The notes below the pieces were generated by a model. It worked only from the letters and a program-made list of their open reading frames with translations, did not search any database and was not told where the DNA came from. A program made the position numbers and the translations under genes. Below, one piece after another: positions 32,806 to 39,851 of a DNA stretch of 45,267 bases (positions within the stretch are counted from its first letter, which is position 1; every line of letters begins with the position of its first letter). This DNA comes from a virus: positions 1 through 45,267 of IMG/VR virus record IMGVR_UViG_3300046690_000241; one strand, written 5' to 3'.

Positions 32806-34592
32806 AAGAAAAGTCCACCATCGCTTTCGACTGCGAGGTCTATAGCAATTATTTCCTCGTGATGTTCCGCAATGTCGACAACGGGAAAACCCTTTATTTC
32901 GAGCAGTTCGAAGGACACCCGTTCGAGTGCGAGCGCGTGATGCGTATTCTGACTTCGTACCGGATGATCAGCTTTAACGGTAACGGGTTCGACGTGCCGC
33001 TGCTCGCGCTCGCATGCAAGGGCGCGACGAACGCCGCTATCAAGGCCGGGTGCGATGCGATCATCCTAAACAACGTCCGGTATTGGCAGTTCGAAAAGCA
33101 GTTCAACGTGCGCATGCCGAAGATGGATCACATCGATCTAATCGAAGTCGCACCGGGTATCGCCAGCCTGAAGATCTACGGCGGTCGTCTGCACTGCCAG
33201 CGTATGCAGGATCTGCCGATCGAGCCGTCGGCGCTCATTGCTGAAGAACAGCGCGAGCCGATCCGCAATTACTGCGGCAACGACCTGTTGACGACCATTG
33301 ATCTGTACAACTCGTTGAAGCCGCAGATCGACTTGCGCGCACGCATGTCTGAAGAGTACGGGATCGAGCTGCGCAGCAAGTCGGATGCGCAGGTAGCCGA
33401 AGCGGTGATAAAGAAAAGCGTTGGTAAGTTGCTCGGTCAGGATATTGAGCGGCCGACGGTAGAGTTCGGAACGGTCTTCAATTACCGCACGCCGGATTAC
33501 ATTCGGTACATCACACCGAAGATGCGCGAAACGCTCGCGATGGTTCAGCGCGCAGAGTTCAAGGTATCGGCGGCCGGTAAGGTTGACATGCCGCCTGAAC
33601 TGAAGACGGCAGAGATCCGGATCGGCCAGTCGGTTTATAAAATGGGTATTGGCGGCCTGCACTCGACCGAGTCGACGGTCGCACACTTCGCCGACAGCAA
33701 TACGATTCTGGTCGATCGCGACGTGGCCAGCTATTACCCGGCCATTATCCTGCAGGGACTTTACCCAAAGCACATGGGGGAATCGTTCCTCAAGGTGTAT
33801 CGCAGCATCGTCGAGCGACGGCTGGCCGCAAAGAAGAAAGGCGAAAAGGTTACAGCCGACAGCCTGAAGATCACGATCAACGGATCGTTCGGCAAGTTCG
33901 GCAGCAAGTGGTCCGCGCTCTATTCCCCCGACCTGTTGATACAGACGACGATCACCGGACAGCTTTCACTGCTGATGCTGATCGAGGCGTTGGAAGAAAA
34001 CGGGATTTCAGTCGTCAGCGCGAACACCGACGGCCTGGTCATCAAGTGCGCTCGCTCGCGCGAAGCTGACATGGATATGATCGTCGGCGAGTGGGAACGC
34101 GCAACCGGGTTCGAGACAGAGGCAACGCGATACGCTGCCCTGTATTCGCGCGACGTAAACAACTACATCGCTTTCAAAGAGAAAGACGGCAGTTATAAAG
34201 CCAAGGGCGCGTACACACCGGCTGGCCTTCAGAAGAACCCGACTAACGAAGTCTGTGTCGATGCCGTGGTCGCGTTACTGCGCAACGGAACCACAGTCGA
34301 CGAGACGATCCGAAGCTGCACCGACATCCGCAAGTTCGTGACGATCCGCCAGGTGAAAGGCGGGGCGCACAAAGATGGGGTGTTTCTCGGCAAGGCCGTG
34401 CGCTGGTACTACGCCAAGGGTATTGATGGGGTGATCCAGTACAAGCTCAACGGCTACACGGTCGCGCGATCCGAAGGTGCCCGGCCGCTTATGGAGTTGC
34501 CGGCCGCGCTGCCCGACGACATTGACTATGAATGGTACGAGCGCGAGGCGATCTCGATCCTTGACGACATCGGTTACTGCGACCTGATTTGA
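32802..34592 (+). CDS. DNA polymerase, family B
   Basis: 596 residues, GTG start overlapping the HNH stop. Exonuclease motifs: AFDCEVY (Asp10, Glu12), FNGNGFDVPLL and YCGNDLLTT. Polymerase motifs: DRDVASYYPAIIL with Asp307, KITINGSFGKFG with Lys356, and SANTDGLVI with Asp410. The set identifies a proofreading family-B enzyme, although motif C is TDG rather than TDS. It is short for the family and lacks a protein-priming insert that I can see. It should copy the genome with the primase-helicase on the other strand and the DUF2815 protein. Confidence 0.88.
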   Translation: MKEKSTIAFDCEVYSNYFLVMFRNVDNGKTLYFEQFEGHPFECERVMRILTSYRMISFNGNGFDVPLLALACKGATNAAIKAGCDAIILNNVRYWQFEKQFNVRMPKMDHIDLIEVAPGIASLKIYGGRLHCQRMQDLPIEPSALIAEEQREPIRNYCGNDLLTTIDLYNSLKPQIDLRARMSEEYGIELRSKSDAQVAEAVIKKSVGKLLGQDIERPTVEFGTVFNYRTPDYIRYITPKMRETLAMVQRAEFKVSAAGKVDMPPELKTAEIRIGQSVYKMGIGGLHSTESTVAHFADSNTILVDRDVASYYPAIILQGLYPKHMGESFLKVYRSIVERRLAAKKKGEKVTADSLKITINGSFGKFGSKWSALYSPDLLIQTTITGQLSLLMLIEALEENGISVVSANTDGLVIKCARSREADMDMIVGEWERATGFETEATRYAALYSRDVNNYIAFKEKDGSYKAKGAYTPAGLQKNPTNEVCVDAVVALLRNGTTVDETIRSCTDIRKFVTIRQVKGGAHKDGVFLGKAVRWYYAKGIDGVIQYKLNGYTVARSEGARPLMELPAALPDDIDYEWYEREAISILDDIGYCDLI

Positions 34593-34611
34593 TGTTGGTT
34601 GCGAAAAGTCC

Positions 34612-34640
34612 TTGTCAGGTGACGCCGAACAGTATATTGT
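34612..34640 (+). promoter_or_regulatory. Possible promoter before the lipoprotein gene
   Basis: TTGTCA (34612-34617) followed by TATTGT (34635-34640) with 17 bases between, in the 85-base gap after the polymerase gene; TATATT at 34633 gives a 15-base spacer. Weak match. Confidence 0.35.
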
Positions 34641-34677
34641 ACGGTTATGCCTGACACACAACCCGTTGGAGCCTGAC

Positions 34678-35013
34678 ATGAAAACCCTGATCGCAATCAC
34701 CGTCGTGCTGGCCCTGACCGGTTGCGCGACAAAGCAGTTTGCCACCGTCGGCGAAGTGACCGGCTACGAGCGCACGGCCATGACGTGCCACGACATCGAT
34801 CTGGAAATGGCGCGTACGCAGGGCGTGCTCGACAAGATCGGCGAGCAGGACAAGTTCAGCGGGCTCGACGTGCTGGCGTTCCTGGGCGACTTCGGCATCG
34901 GCAACGCCATTGCGCACAACTCGGCAACCGATGCCGCGACCCGCCGCATGGGCGAACTCAACACGATGCGCGCCGACAAGGGCTGCGCGATCTCGACCGC
35001 AGGTGCGAAATGA
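34678..35013 (+). CDS. Putative lipoprotein
   Basis: 111 residues from an ATG at 34678 (GGAG seven bases upstream). MKTLIAITVVLALTGCATKQ is a lipoprotein signal with lipobox LTGC. The mature part has two further Cys (TCHDID, KGCAIS) and ends with a helix (ATDAATRRMGEL). It should sit in the host envelope. Expressed within the replication operon or from its own weak promoter. A role in superinfection exclusion is possible but unproven. Confidence 0.65.
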   Translation: MKTLIAITVVLALTGCATKQFATVGEVTGYERTAMTCHDIDLEMARTQGVLDKIGEQDKFSGLDVLAFLGDFGIGNAIAHNSATDAATRRMGELNTMRADKGCAISTAGAK

Positions 35014-35186
35014 AAACCCTTATCCGTCGCTGGATGCTGGCCCACCAACTGCGCGCCGTGAAGCAGGAACTCGACTATCTGTTCAACGTGCGTCGCGAAA
35101 CGGTCAGCCGTGAATCGCAACTGCGTCGCAGAGCAGAGGCAATCAATCTCGAACTCCTGCGTATGGAGTTGCGTCGCCATGCTTGA
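35010..35186 (+). CDS. Small basic coiled-coil protein
   Basis: 58 residues, nearly all helix and rich in Arg, Leu and Glu (MKTLIRRWMLAHQLRAVKQE). ATGA overlap with the lipoprotein gene and overlap with the VRR-NUC start. Function not recognised. Confidence 0.6.
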   Translation: MKTLIRRWMLAHQLRAVKQELDYLFNVRRETVSRESQLRRRAEAINLELLRMELRRHA

Positions 35187-35457
35187 GCGCACGGTCGAGC
35201 AGCACTTCGTCGACTGCGCCAACGCCCGCGGCGGGGAAGTGCGCAAGCTGGCCTACATCGGCCGGCACGGTGCGCCTGATCGGCTGCTCGTGCTGCCGTA
35301 CGGACGCGTGTTCTTCGTCGAGCTCAAGCGCCCCGGCAAGGATGCCGACGACCACCAGGCCCGAGAACATCAACGACTTCGCCGTATCGGCGCCGATGTA
35401 CGCGTGCTCGATACGCTCGAAGCCGTGGATGCTTTCTTCAATGAGGTAGCACCGTGA
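35179..35457 (+). CDS. VRR-NUC domain nuclease
   Basis: 92 residues from an ATG at 35179: MLERTVEQHFVDCANARGGE, KLAYIGRHGAPDRLLVLP, then VFFVELKRPGKDADDHQARE and RRIGADVRVLDT. The Asp in APDR and the ELK motif form the PD-(D/E)XK active site of the VRR-NUC family. A standalone VRR-NUC next to polymerase and SNF2 helicase is usual in such phage modules. It probably trims or nicks branched DNA. An earlier in-frame start at 35110 is possible but lies inside the previous gene. Confidence 0.88.
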   Translation: MLERTVEQHFVDCANARGGEVRKLAYIGRHGAPDRLLVLPYGRVFFVELKRPGKDADDHQAREHQRLRRIGADVRVLDTLEAVDAFFNEVAP

Positions 35458-36710
35458 CCGCCCCCACAACCATCGACGGAGCGATGATGAACGAACACGA
35501 CAAAGATTCTTTGCTGGCGCTTGCTGATCGTATCGAGCAGGCGGAAGAAACACCGATCGGCGTGTCGTTGAGAGCGGCCACGCTAATCCGCGCCCTGCTA
35601 TCTGCAAGCAAGCCTGCCACGCCCGAAGGGTGGAAGCTGGTGCCGGTCGAGCCAACGCCCGAAATGATTCTGAAGGGCGGAATAATCACCCTTGGGATGC
35701 CGCTCAACGAACGCTCCGTCAAATGCATCTATGCCGCTATGTTGTCCGTTTCGCCAGACGCTGTCGCGCCAGCGCAATCGGGGGAGCCGGTGGCGAAATT
35801 CGAACTGACTGACAGCGAGATTCAGGCATGCAGCATGGAGCCTGCCATTCTCCGGCTTTTAGCCAACACGCATGAGGATATCGCCAGCGATGCCGAGACA
35901 TTGGATAACGAGGTACGTGCGAGTTATCACGTTACGCGCGCATCTGAGTTGAATGCAAAGGCAGACGCAGAAGAACGTGAGATGAAGGATCGCGGCGACT
36001 ACGCCGCCCCTCAATCATCCCAGCCCGTGGAAGCTGGTGAGCCGTTTGACGCAATGAAGCATCAGACGTTGCTCGGATATGACGCCAGCGGCGATGCTAT
36101 TTTCGGCACCGACCCGGAAGCTCTAGCGCAGCACAAAGCCTCTTGCTCTGCCGTGGTGCTGGACGATGAGCGGGCGGCGCAAGCGGCGCAAGCGGCTGAG
36201 TATGCCGAGTATCTCGCGCGTTCGGCGTGCGACAACGGAGATTCACGGGAGTTCGTGAAGCCCATGCTCGACGCGATCCTCGCCGCATCCCCGCAAGCCA
36301 AGAAATGCGCGACCTGCAATGGTCACGGCATGATCGGCGGTCCTTCGTATTATGCGCCGGATGAAGGTGGCGAACCTTGCCCAGATTGCGCCACGGCGAC
36401 GCCTTATCGTTGGTCGGAGAGCGAACACATTATCGGTTCTGGCAATGGAATTCGCGATATAGCACGGCATATCCACTGGCCTGAGTGCTGGGATATGGCG
36501 ACCTATCCGTCACTCGCACATGCAGTGCATGAAATGATCCTGTCTACTGCGTTCCGCTGCGGGAACGACGACTGCAAGCAAGCCACGGCGACGCAGCCAG
36601 TGCAGACTGCGCTGACGGTGTGGTACGGCACCGATTCGTGCACATGCCAGAAGGCCACGGCGACGCAGGCAGCACAGACTGAGCGGGCGGCGCGAAAGGA
36701 AAAATCATGA
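35454..36710 (+). CDS. Ea22-like mosaic protein with zinc motif
   Basis: 418 residues; GTG at 35454 overlaps the VRR-NUC stop, with ATGs at about 35484-35487 as alternatives. It contains the common phage segment PEGWKLVPVEPTPEM at about 58-72. A DnaJ-like CATCNGHGMIGG with EPCPDC near 284-310 may bind zinc. The C-terminal 60 residues carry KATATQ-type repeats. The DNA GCCACGGCGACGCAG is repeated at 36582-36596 and 36654-36668, with a 13-base copy at 36390-36402. It looks built from pieces by recombination. Function unknown. Confidence 0.65.
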   Translation: MTAPTTIDGAMMNEHDKDSLLALADRIEQAEETPIGVSLRAATLIRALLSASKPATPEGWKLVPVEPTPEMILKGGIITLGMPLNERSVKCIYAAMLSVSPDAVAPAQSGEPVAKFELTDSEIQACSMEPAILRLLANTHEDIASDAETLDNEVRASYHVTRASELNAKADAEEREMKDRGDYAAPQSSQPVEAGEPFDAMKHQTLLGYDASGDAIFGTDPEALAQHKASCSAVVLDDERAAQAAQAAEYAEYLARSACDNGDSREFVKPMLDAILAASPQAKKCATCNGHGMIGGPSYYAPDEGGEPCPDCATATPYRWSESEHIIGSGNGIRDIARHIHWPECWDMATYPSLAHAVHEMILSTAFRCGNDDCKQATATQPVQTALTVWYGTDSCTCQKATATQAAQTERAARKEKS

Positions 36711-36946
36711 ACACCTACGTATCGTTCGGTCAGCGTCTTCAGATTGTGCGCAAGGATCTCGGCCTGACGCAGAAGCAGGTAAGCATAGCCATTCGGATGC
36801 ACAAGTCAGAGGTTTCGGCATACGAGCGCGGCCGGCAGATGCCGACGTTCTGGAGCCTTTGCGAACTGGCCCGCGCGCTGAACGTTTCGATTGACTGGCT
36901 GGCCGGTCTGAGCGACGAGCGCCGCCCGTTGAAGGTGGCGCCGTGA
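36707..36946 (+). CDS. XRE-family DNA-binding protein
   Basis: 79 residues with a classical helix-turn-helix (GLTQKQVSIAIRMHKSEVSA, then YERGRQMPTFWSL) and DWLAGLSDER at the end. Coupled to neighbours by ATGA and GTGA overlaps. A second phage repressor beside integration genes could control integration or excision; this is inferred. Confidence 0.8.
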   Translation: MNTYVSFGQRLQIVRKDLGLTQKQVSIAIRMHKSEVSAYERGRQMPTFWSLCELARALNVSIDWLAGLSDERRPLKVAP

Positions 36947-37065
36947 ACCGCGAATCGCTCGACCTGCTTCTGCGCGCCGACCGCGCGCTGGTTTATTTCC
37001 AGCTCGGCACCGGCTGCGCTATCCTTGCCCTGCTGGTAGTGGGCCGCCTTAAGGGGTTGCTATGA
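36943..37065 (+). CDS. 40-residue membrane peptide
   Basis: GTG start overlapping the previous stop, and a TGA overlapping the next ATG. Sequence MNRESLDLLLRADRALVYFQ, then a hydrophobic helix (CAILALLVVGRL). Coupling on both sides favours translation. Function unknown. Confidence 0.45.
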   Translation: MNRESLDLLLRADRALVYFQLGTGCAILALLVVGRLKGLL

Positions 37066-37286
37066 ACGCCCGACTGATGTCCGACGATGATCTGGTGCGC
37101 GTCACCGGCAAGCGCCGCTACACGAAGCAGGCCGACTGGTTCGCGGCGCAGTTCGGTGTCAGCGTCACGCGCGCCGCCGACGGCAAGCTCGTGATGACCT
37201 GGGTGCAGTTCGACGCGCTGCTCGCAAAGAAGAACGGCACGGCCGGCGCGGCCGCTTCGCAAACTGTTGAACTCTGCTATGACTGA
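37062..37286 (+). CDS. DUF4224 protein
   Basis: 74 residues: LMSDDDLVRVTGKRRYTKQA, DWFAAQFGVSVTR and LVMTWVQFDALL are the DUF4224 pattern, a small winged-helix-like domain that very often stands next to tyrosine integrases in Burkholderia and related prophages. It may serve as an excisionase-type helper; not proven. Confidence 0.75.
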   Translation: MNARLMSDDDLVRVTGKRRYTKQADWFAAQFGVSVTRAADGKLVMTWVQFDALLAKKNGTAGAAASQTVELCYD

Positions 37287-37288
37287 TC

Positions 37289-37498
37289 ATGACACCGACT
37301 GACGACGAACTTATAGAACGTGCTTTGTTCCGCTACTCGATGTACTTACACGATGCCGCTGGCGCGTGGGCTCAAAAGGCCACCGTATCGCCGAACGGCC
37401 GCCGACCGTCGAAAGATGAACTTGAGCAGTTGTTCCGGGAACGTGATGCGGTCGACGCATTGCGCAAGCGCATGATGACGCTACCGCAACCAAAATGA
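37289..37498 (+). CDS. Small hypothetical protein before the integrase
   Basis: 69 residues, helical and charged (MTPTDDELIERALFRYSMYL, RRPSKDELEQLFRERDAV). It starts two bases after the DUF4224 stop and its stop overlaps the integrase start. No family recognised; an integration helper is possible. Confidence 0.6.
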   Translation: MTPTDDELIERALFRYSMYLHDAAGAWAQKATVSPNGRRPSKDELEQLFRERDAVDALRKRMMTLPQPK

Positions 37499-38580
37499 CC
37501 GCCCGCAAAAAAGCTAAATACCCGCGCGTGTATGAGAAGCACGGCGCGTGGTACTGGTCCGAGCCGATATCCGGAAAATGGATTCGGCTTTGCTCGCTTG
37601 AGGAAAGCGAAACGGTGCTGGTGACGCGGCTCGCCAACGAGCGCGCCAAGGTCGAGCGGCCGGAAGGTACGGGCGACATGCGCCCGCTGATCGACGAATA
37701 CGTGCGCAAGCACAAGGCCGAGCATAAAGAAAAGGCGTGGCCGTCCTACGGCACCTACGCCGGCAAGGGCTTCCGCAACGTGAACGTTGCCGACGTGAAG
37801 CCTTCGCACATCTCGAACTGGCTCAAGATCAAGTACGCCGGCAAGCTGCCGATGCAGCGCGTAATGCGCGCGTTCCTGTCGGGCTTCTTTCAGTGGTGCG
37901 TCAACGAGAACAAACGCGACACGAATCCCTGCAAGGAAGTGAAGCTGAAAAAGCCCAAGGTGCGGCAGACCTATATCACCGACGAGCACTTCGCCGCGAT
38001 CCGTGCGGCCATGCTCGAAACGACATACGAGCGCGCCGGCCGCGAAGTCATCGCCGAAGTGCCGACCGGCCCCATGATGCAGTGCATGGTCGACCTGTGC
38101 TACCTGACCGCGCAGCGCTCGACCGAGATCCGCAATTTGAAGTGGTCGGACATTGACCGCAAGGCCGGCGTGATCCACTTCGTGCCGAGCAAGACGGAAG
38201 ACAGCAGCGGCGTGCGCGTCGACTTCAAGATCACGCCCGAGATCGAAGCCGTGCTCGCGCGCGTGCAGACGATCGACGGGCGCCCGAGCATCGGCGACAA
38301 GTACGTGATCCACACGCAGCGCGGCGCGCGGTACGCGGCGAACACGGTGTTGAAAGCGTGGAAGGTTGCGGCCGAGCGCGCGAAGCTGGCCGAGCTGGGC
38401 TACACGATCAAGGATATCCGCGCGAAGGCGCTGACCGACGGCGTGCGCGATGGCTACAGCATCGAAGCGCTGCAGGTTGCCGGCGCGCACACGACGAAGG
38501 AAATGACGGAAGACTACATCAAGCAGCGGAACGTGCCGGTTGCGGACGTTCGGCTGCGCATACCAGGGAGAGCAGCATGA
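37495..38580 (+). CDS. int: Tyrosine integrase
   Basis: 361 residues. The N-terminal arm-binding part has basic residues (TARKKAKYPRVYEKHGAWYW). The core-binding helices lie at about 65-150. The catalytic domain has Arg208 (AQRSTEIRNL), Lys233 (PSKTED), Arg309 (IKDIRAKA), His332 (GAHTTKEM) and nucleophile Tyr341 (EDYIK). The usual His before the second Arg is Lys306, a change seen in some phage integrases. It should recombine attP (39373-39425) with a host tRNA-Pro gene. The gene is about 800 bases from attP, with three small genes between. Confidence 0.93.
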   Translation: MTARKKAKYPRVYEKHGAWYWSEPISGKWIRLCSLEESETVLVTRLANERAKVERPEGTGDMRPLIDEYVRKHKAEHKEKAWPSYGTYAGKGFRNVNVADVKPSHISNWLKIKYAGKLPMQRVMRAFLSGFFQWCVNENKRDTNPCKEVKLKKPKVRQTYITDEHFAAIRAAMLETTYERAGREVIAEVPTGPMMQCMVDLCYLTAQRSTEIRNLKWSDIDRKAGVIHFVPSKTEDSSGVRVDFKITPEIEAVLARVQTIDGRPSIGDKYVIHTQRGARYAANTVLKAWKVAAERAKLAELGYTIKDIRAKALTDGVRDGYSIEALQVAGAHTTKEMTEDYIKQRNVPVADVRLRIPGRAA

Positions 38581-38750
38581 CTGAGCAGGAAGCTATCACC
38601 ACTTTGAACGCCATCCCACGAAACTACCAAGAGCATGCCCACGCTGCCGCCGATGAGTTGTTACTGGATTTCCTGCGAGCGAACGGACACGCGGCGCTAG
38701 CCGATGCTTACACCGAGTTCAAAGAAGACGTTGGCTTCTGGTACGCGTGA
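38577..38750 (+). CDS. Small hypothetical protein after integrase
   Basis: 57 residues (MTEQEAITTLNAIPRNYQEH, then DFLRANGHAALADAY). ATGA overlap with int. Helical. Not recognised. A TTTAGACAG element related to the attP arm repeats lies right after its stop (38755-38762). Confidence 0.6.
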   Translation: MTEQEAITTLNAIPRNYQEHAHAAADELLLDFLRANGHAALADAYTEFKEDVGFWYA

Positions 38751-38772
38751 ACTTTTAGACAGAGGGAGATGT

Positions 38773-38967
38773 ATGCCGATCAAGATCGACATCAGCAATT
38801 ATTCATCGGACGGCGCACAGACCTTTTACACAGGTCCACCGATGCATGTCGACGTTACCTGTACGGCTTGCGGTCACGTCGAGCATATGGAGAACGTCAC
38901 CGAAATGAAGGGCGGCGTCAAGTGCCCGGCGTGCGGCAACGACACCGTATCCGTGAAGATCTATTAG
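38773..38967 (+). CDS. Small zinc-ribbon protein
   Basis: 64 residues with CTACGH and CPACGN, giving a CxxC...CxxC ribbon, and a beta-rich remainder. The first in-frame ATG at 38773 follows AGAGGGAG. Function unknown; could bind nucleic acid. Confidence 0.65.
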   Translation: MPIKIDISNYSSDGAQTFYTGPPMHVDVTCTACGHVEHMENVTEMKGGVKCPACGNDTVSVKIY

Positions 38968-38981
38968 GTAGGGAGAGCAGC

Positions 38982-39302
38982 ATGACTGAGCGAGAACAGT
39001 TTGAGGCATGGCTCCCCGTTCCGAGAGGCTTGCAATTCATCGCAGGTAGCTATTCATCTTTCGTGCTGTACGCAGACCCCCACAAATACGCGGAACATGC
39101 GCGCGACTTTGCTGAGTACAACGCCGCATGGACCACCTGGCAATCATCTCGCCGCGCTGCGCTGGAAGAAGCCGCGGCTAAGTGCGACGCACTCGCTCAA
39201 CAGCAAGTCGATGACATGCGGCTGTTTGAAGACGAGCGGCACGGCGTCTATGCGAAGAAATACCGCACCGCGGCTGCAGAGATCCGCGCCCTCGCCGAGT
39301 GA
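38982..39302 (+). CDS. Ea22-type C-terminal protein
   Basis: 106 residues (MTEREQFEAWLPVPRGLQFI, then RRAALEEAAAKCDALAQQ and KKYRTAAAEIRAL). The ending is the common C-terminal helix of phage Ea22/DUF551-type proteins. GGGAG lies upstream. It directly precedes the attP region. Function unknown. Confidence 0.7.
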   Translation: MTEREQFEAWLPVPRGLQFIAGSYSSFVLYADPHKYAEHARDFAEYNAAWTTWQSSRRAALEEAAAKCDALAQQQVDDMRLFEDERHGVYAKKYRTAAAEIRALAE

Positions 39303-39305
39303 ATT

Positions 39306-39548
39306 ATTAGACAGTCGTTAGACTTGGCATTAGACAGCAGTTTTGCTACCCCGCTGAAAGCCTTGTGTTCGTTGGTCGGAGCGAAAGGATTCGAACCTTC
39401 GACCCTCTGATCCCAAATCAGAATGGCAAACGGTACGCAAAGGCAAGCCAGTAAAGGCGTGGCGCTCACTGCTGTCTAATTCAATGCTTAAGAAACGGGC
39501 AGCAAACCACGCGGGTTTGCGGCCAATTGCAGAGCACTTATTAGACAG
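39306..39548. repeat. ATTAGACAG arm-type repeats around attP
   Basis: ATTAGACAG at 39306-39314, 39329-39337 and 39540-39548, the reverse complement at 39472-39480, and a partial TTAGAC at 39318. Four exact copies of nine bases inside 250 bases, flanking the tRNA-like core on both sides, is the layout of integrase arm-binding sites. The stretch 39303-39560 contains no gene. Confidence 0.7.
39373..39425 (-). other. attP: attP core: 3' half of a tRNA-Pro gene (anticodon TGG)
   Basis: Read on the minus strand, the sequence gives the anticodon arm TCTGA-TTTGGGA-TCAGA (anticodon TGG, Pro), a short variable region, the T arm GAAGG-TTCGAAT-CCTTT and the acceptor end with CCA. The 5' half (D arm and acceptor 5' strand) is absent, so it is not a tRNA gene but the part of a host tRNA that a phage carries to restore the gene on integration. 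Confidence 0.85.
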
Positions 39549-39560
39549 GAGTGCCCCCAC

Positions 39561-39851
39561 ATGTCCGAACTCAAATTCCCTATGTTGCTCCCGAAAGAAG
39601 AACGCACGACGGGCTACGCACCGGGCGATCACGTCTTTGTTCACTCCCCTGAAAACCCAGGTTTTGTACTCGGTGAAGACTCGGGGCATCTTTGGCTTTT
39701 GCTGACGCGAACGAACGCGTTCTATGGGGTTCTGAAAGTCCCGCGTAATCTCGCGGAAGTCAGCGCCGCTCAGCCGCCAGCACCGTGCCTGCATGTTCGC
39801 CTGAACGTCAACGTGTGCGAAGACTGCGGCGCGGAATTCGATTTCGTATGA
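39561..39851 (+). CDS. Hypothetical protein with C-terminal CxxC
   Basis: 96 residues, starting MSELKFPMLLPKEERTTGYA. SH3-like beta pattern (PGDHVFVHSPENPGFVLGED) and CEDCGAEFDFV at the end. AGGAG lies upstream. Its stop overlaps the helicase start (ATGA), so it is probably a partner of the helicase. Not recognised. Confidence 0.6.
   Translation: MSELKFPMLLPKEERTTGYAPGDHVFVHSPENPGFVLGEDSGHLWLLLTRTNAFYGVLKVPRNLAEVSAAQPPAPCLHVRLNVNVCEDCGAEFDFV

Noticed and set aside
39373-39447. A tRNA-Pro gene
   Set aside because: Only the anticodon arm through CCA is present; there is no D arm or 5' acceptor strand. It fits an attP core instead.
22916-39458. The 12-mer GCCAGTAAAGGC shared by the iteron cluster and the attP region
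   Set aside because: A single 12-base match is expected by chance many times in a 45-kb genome and nothing else around it matches.
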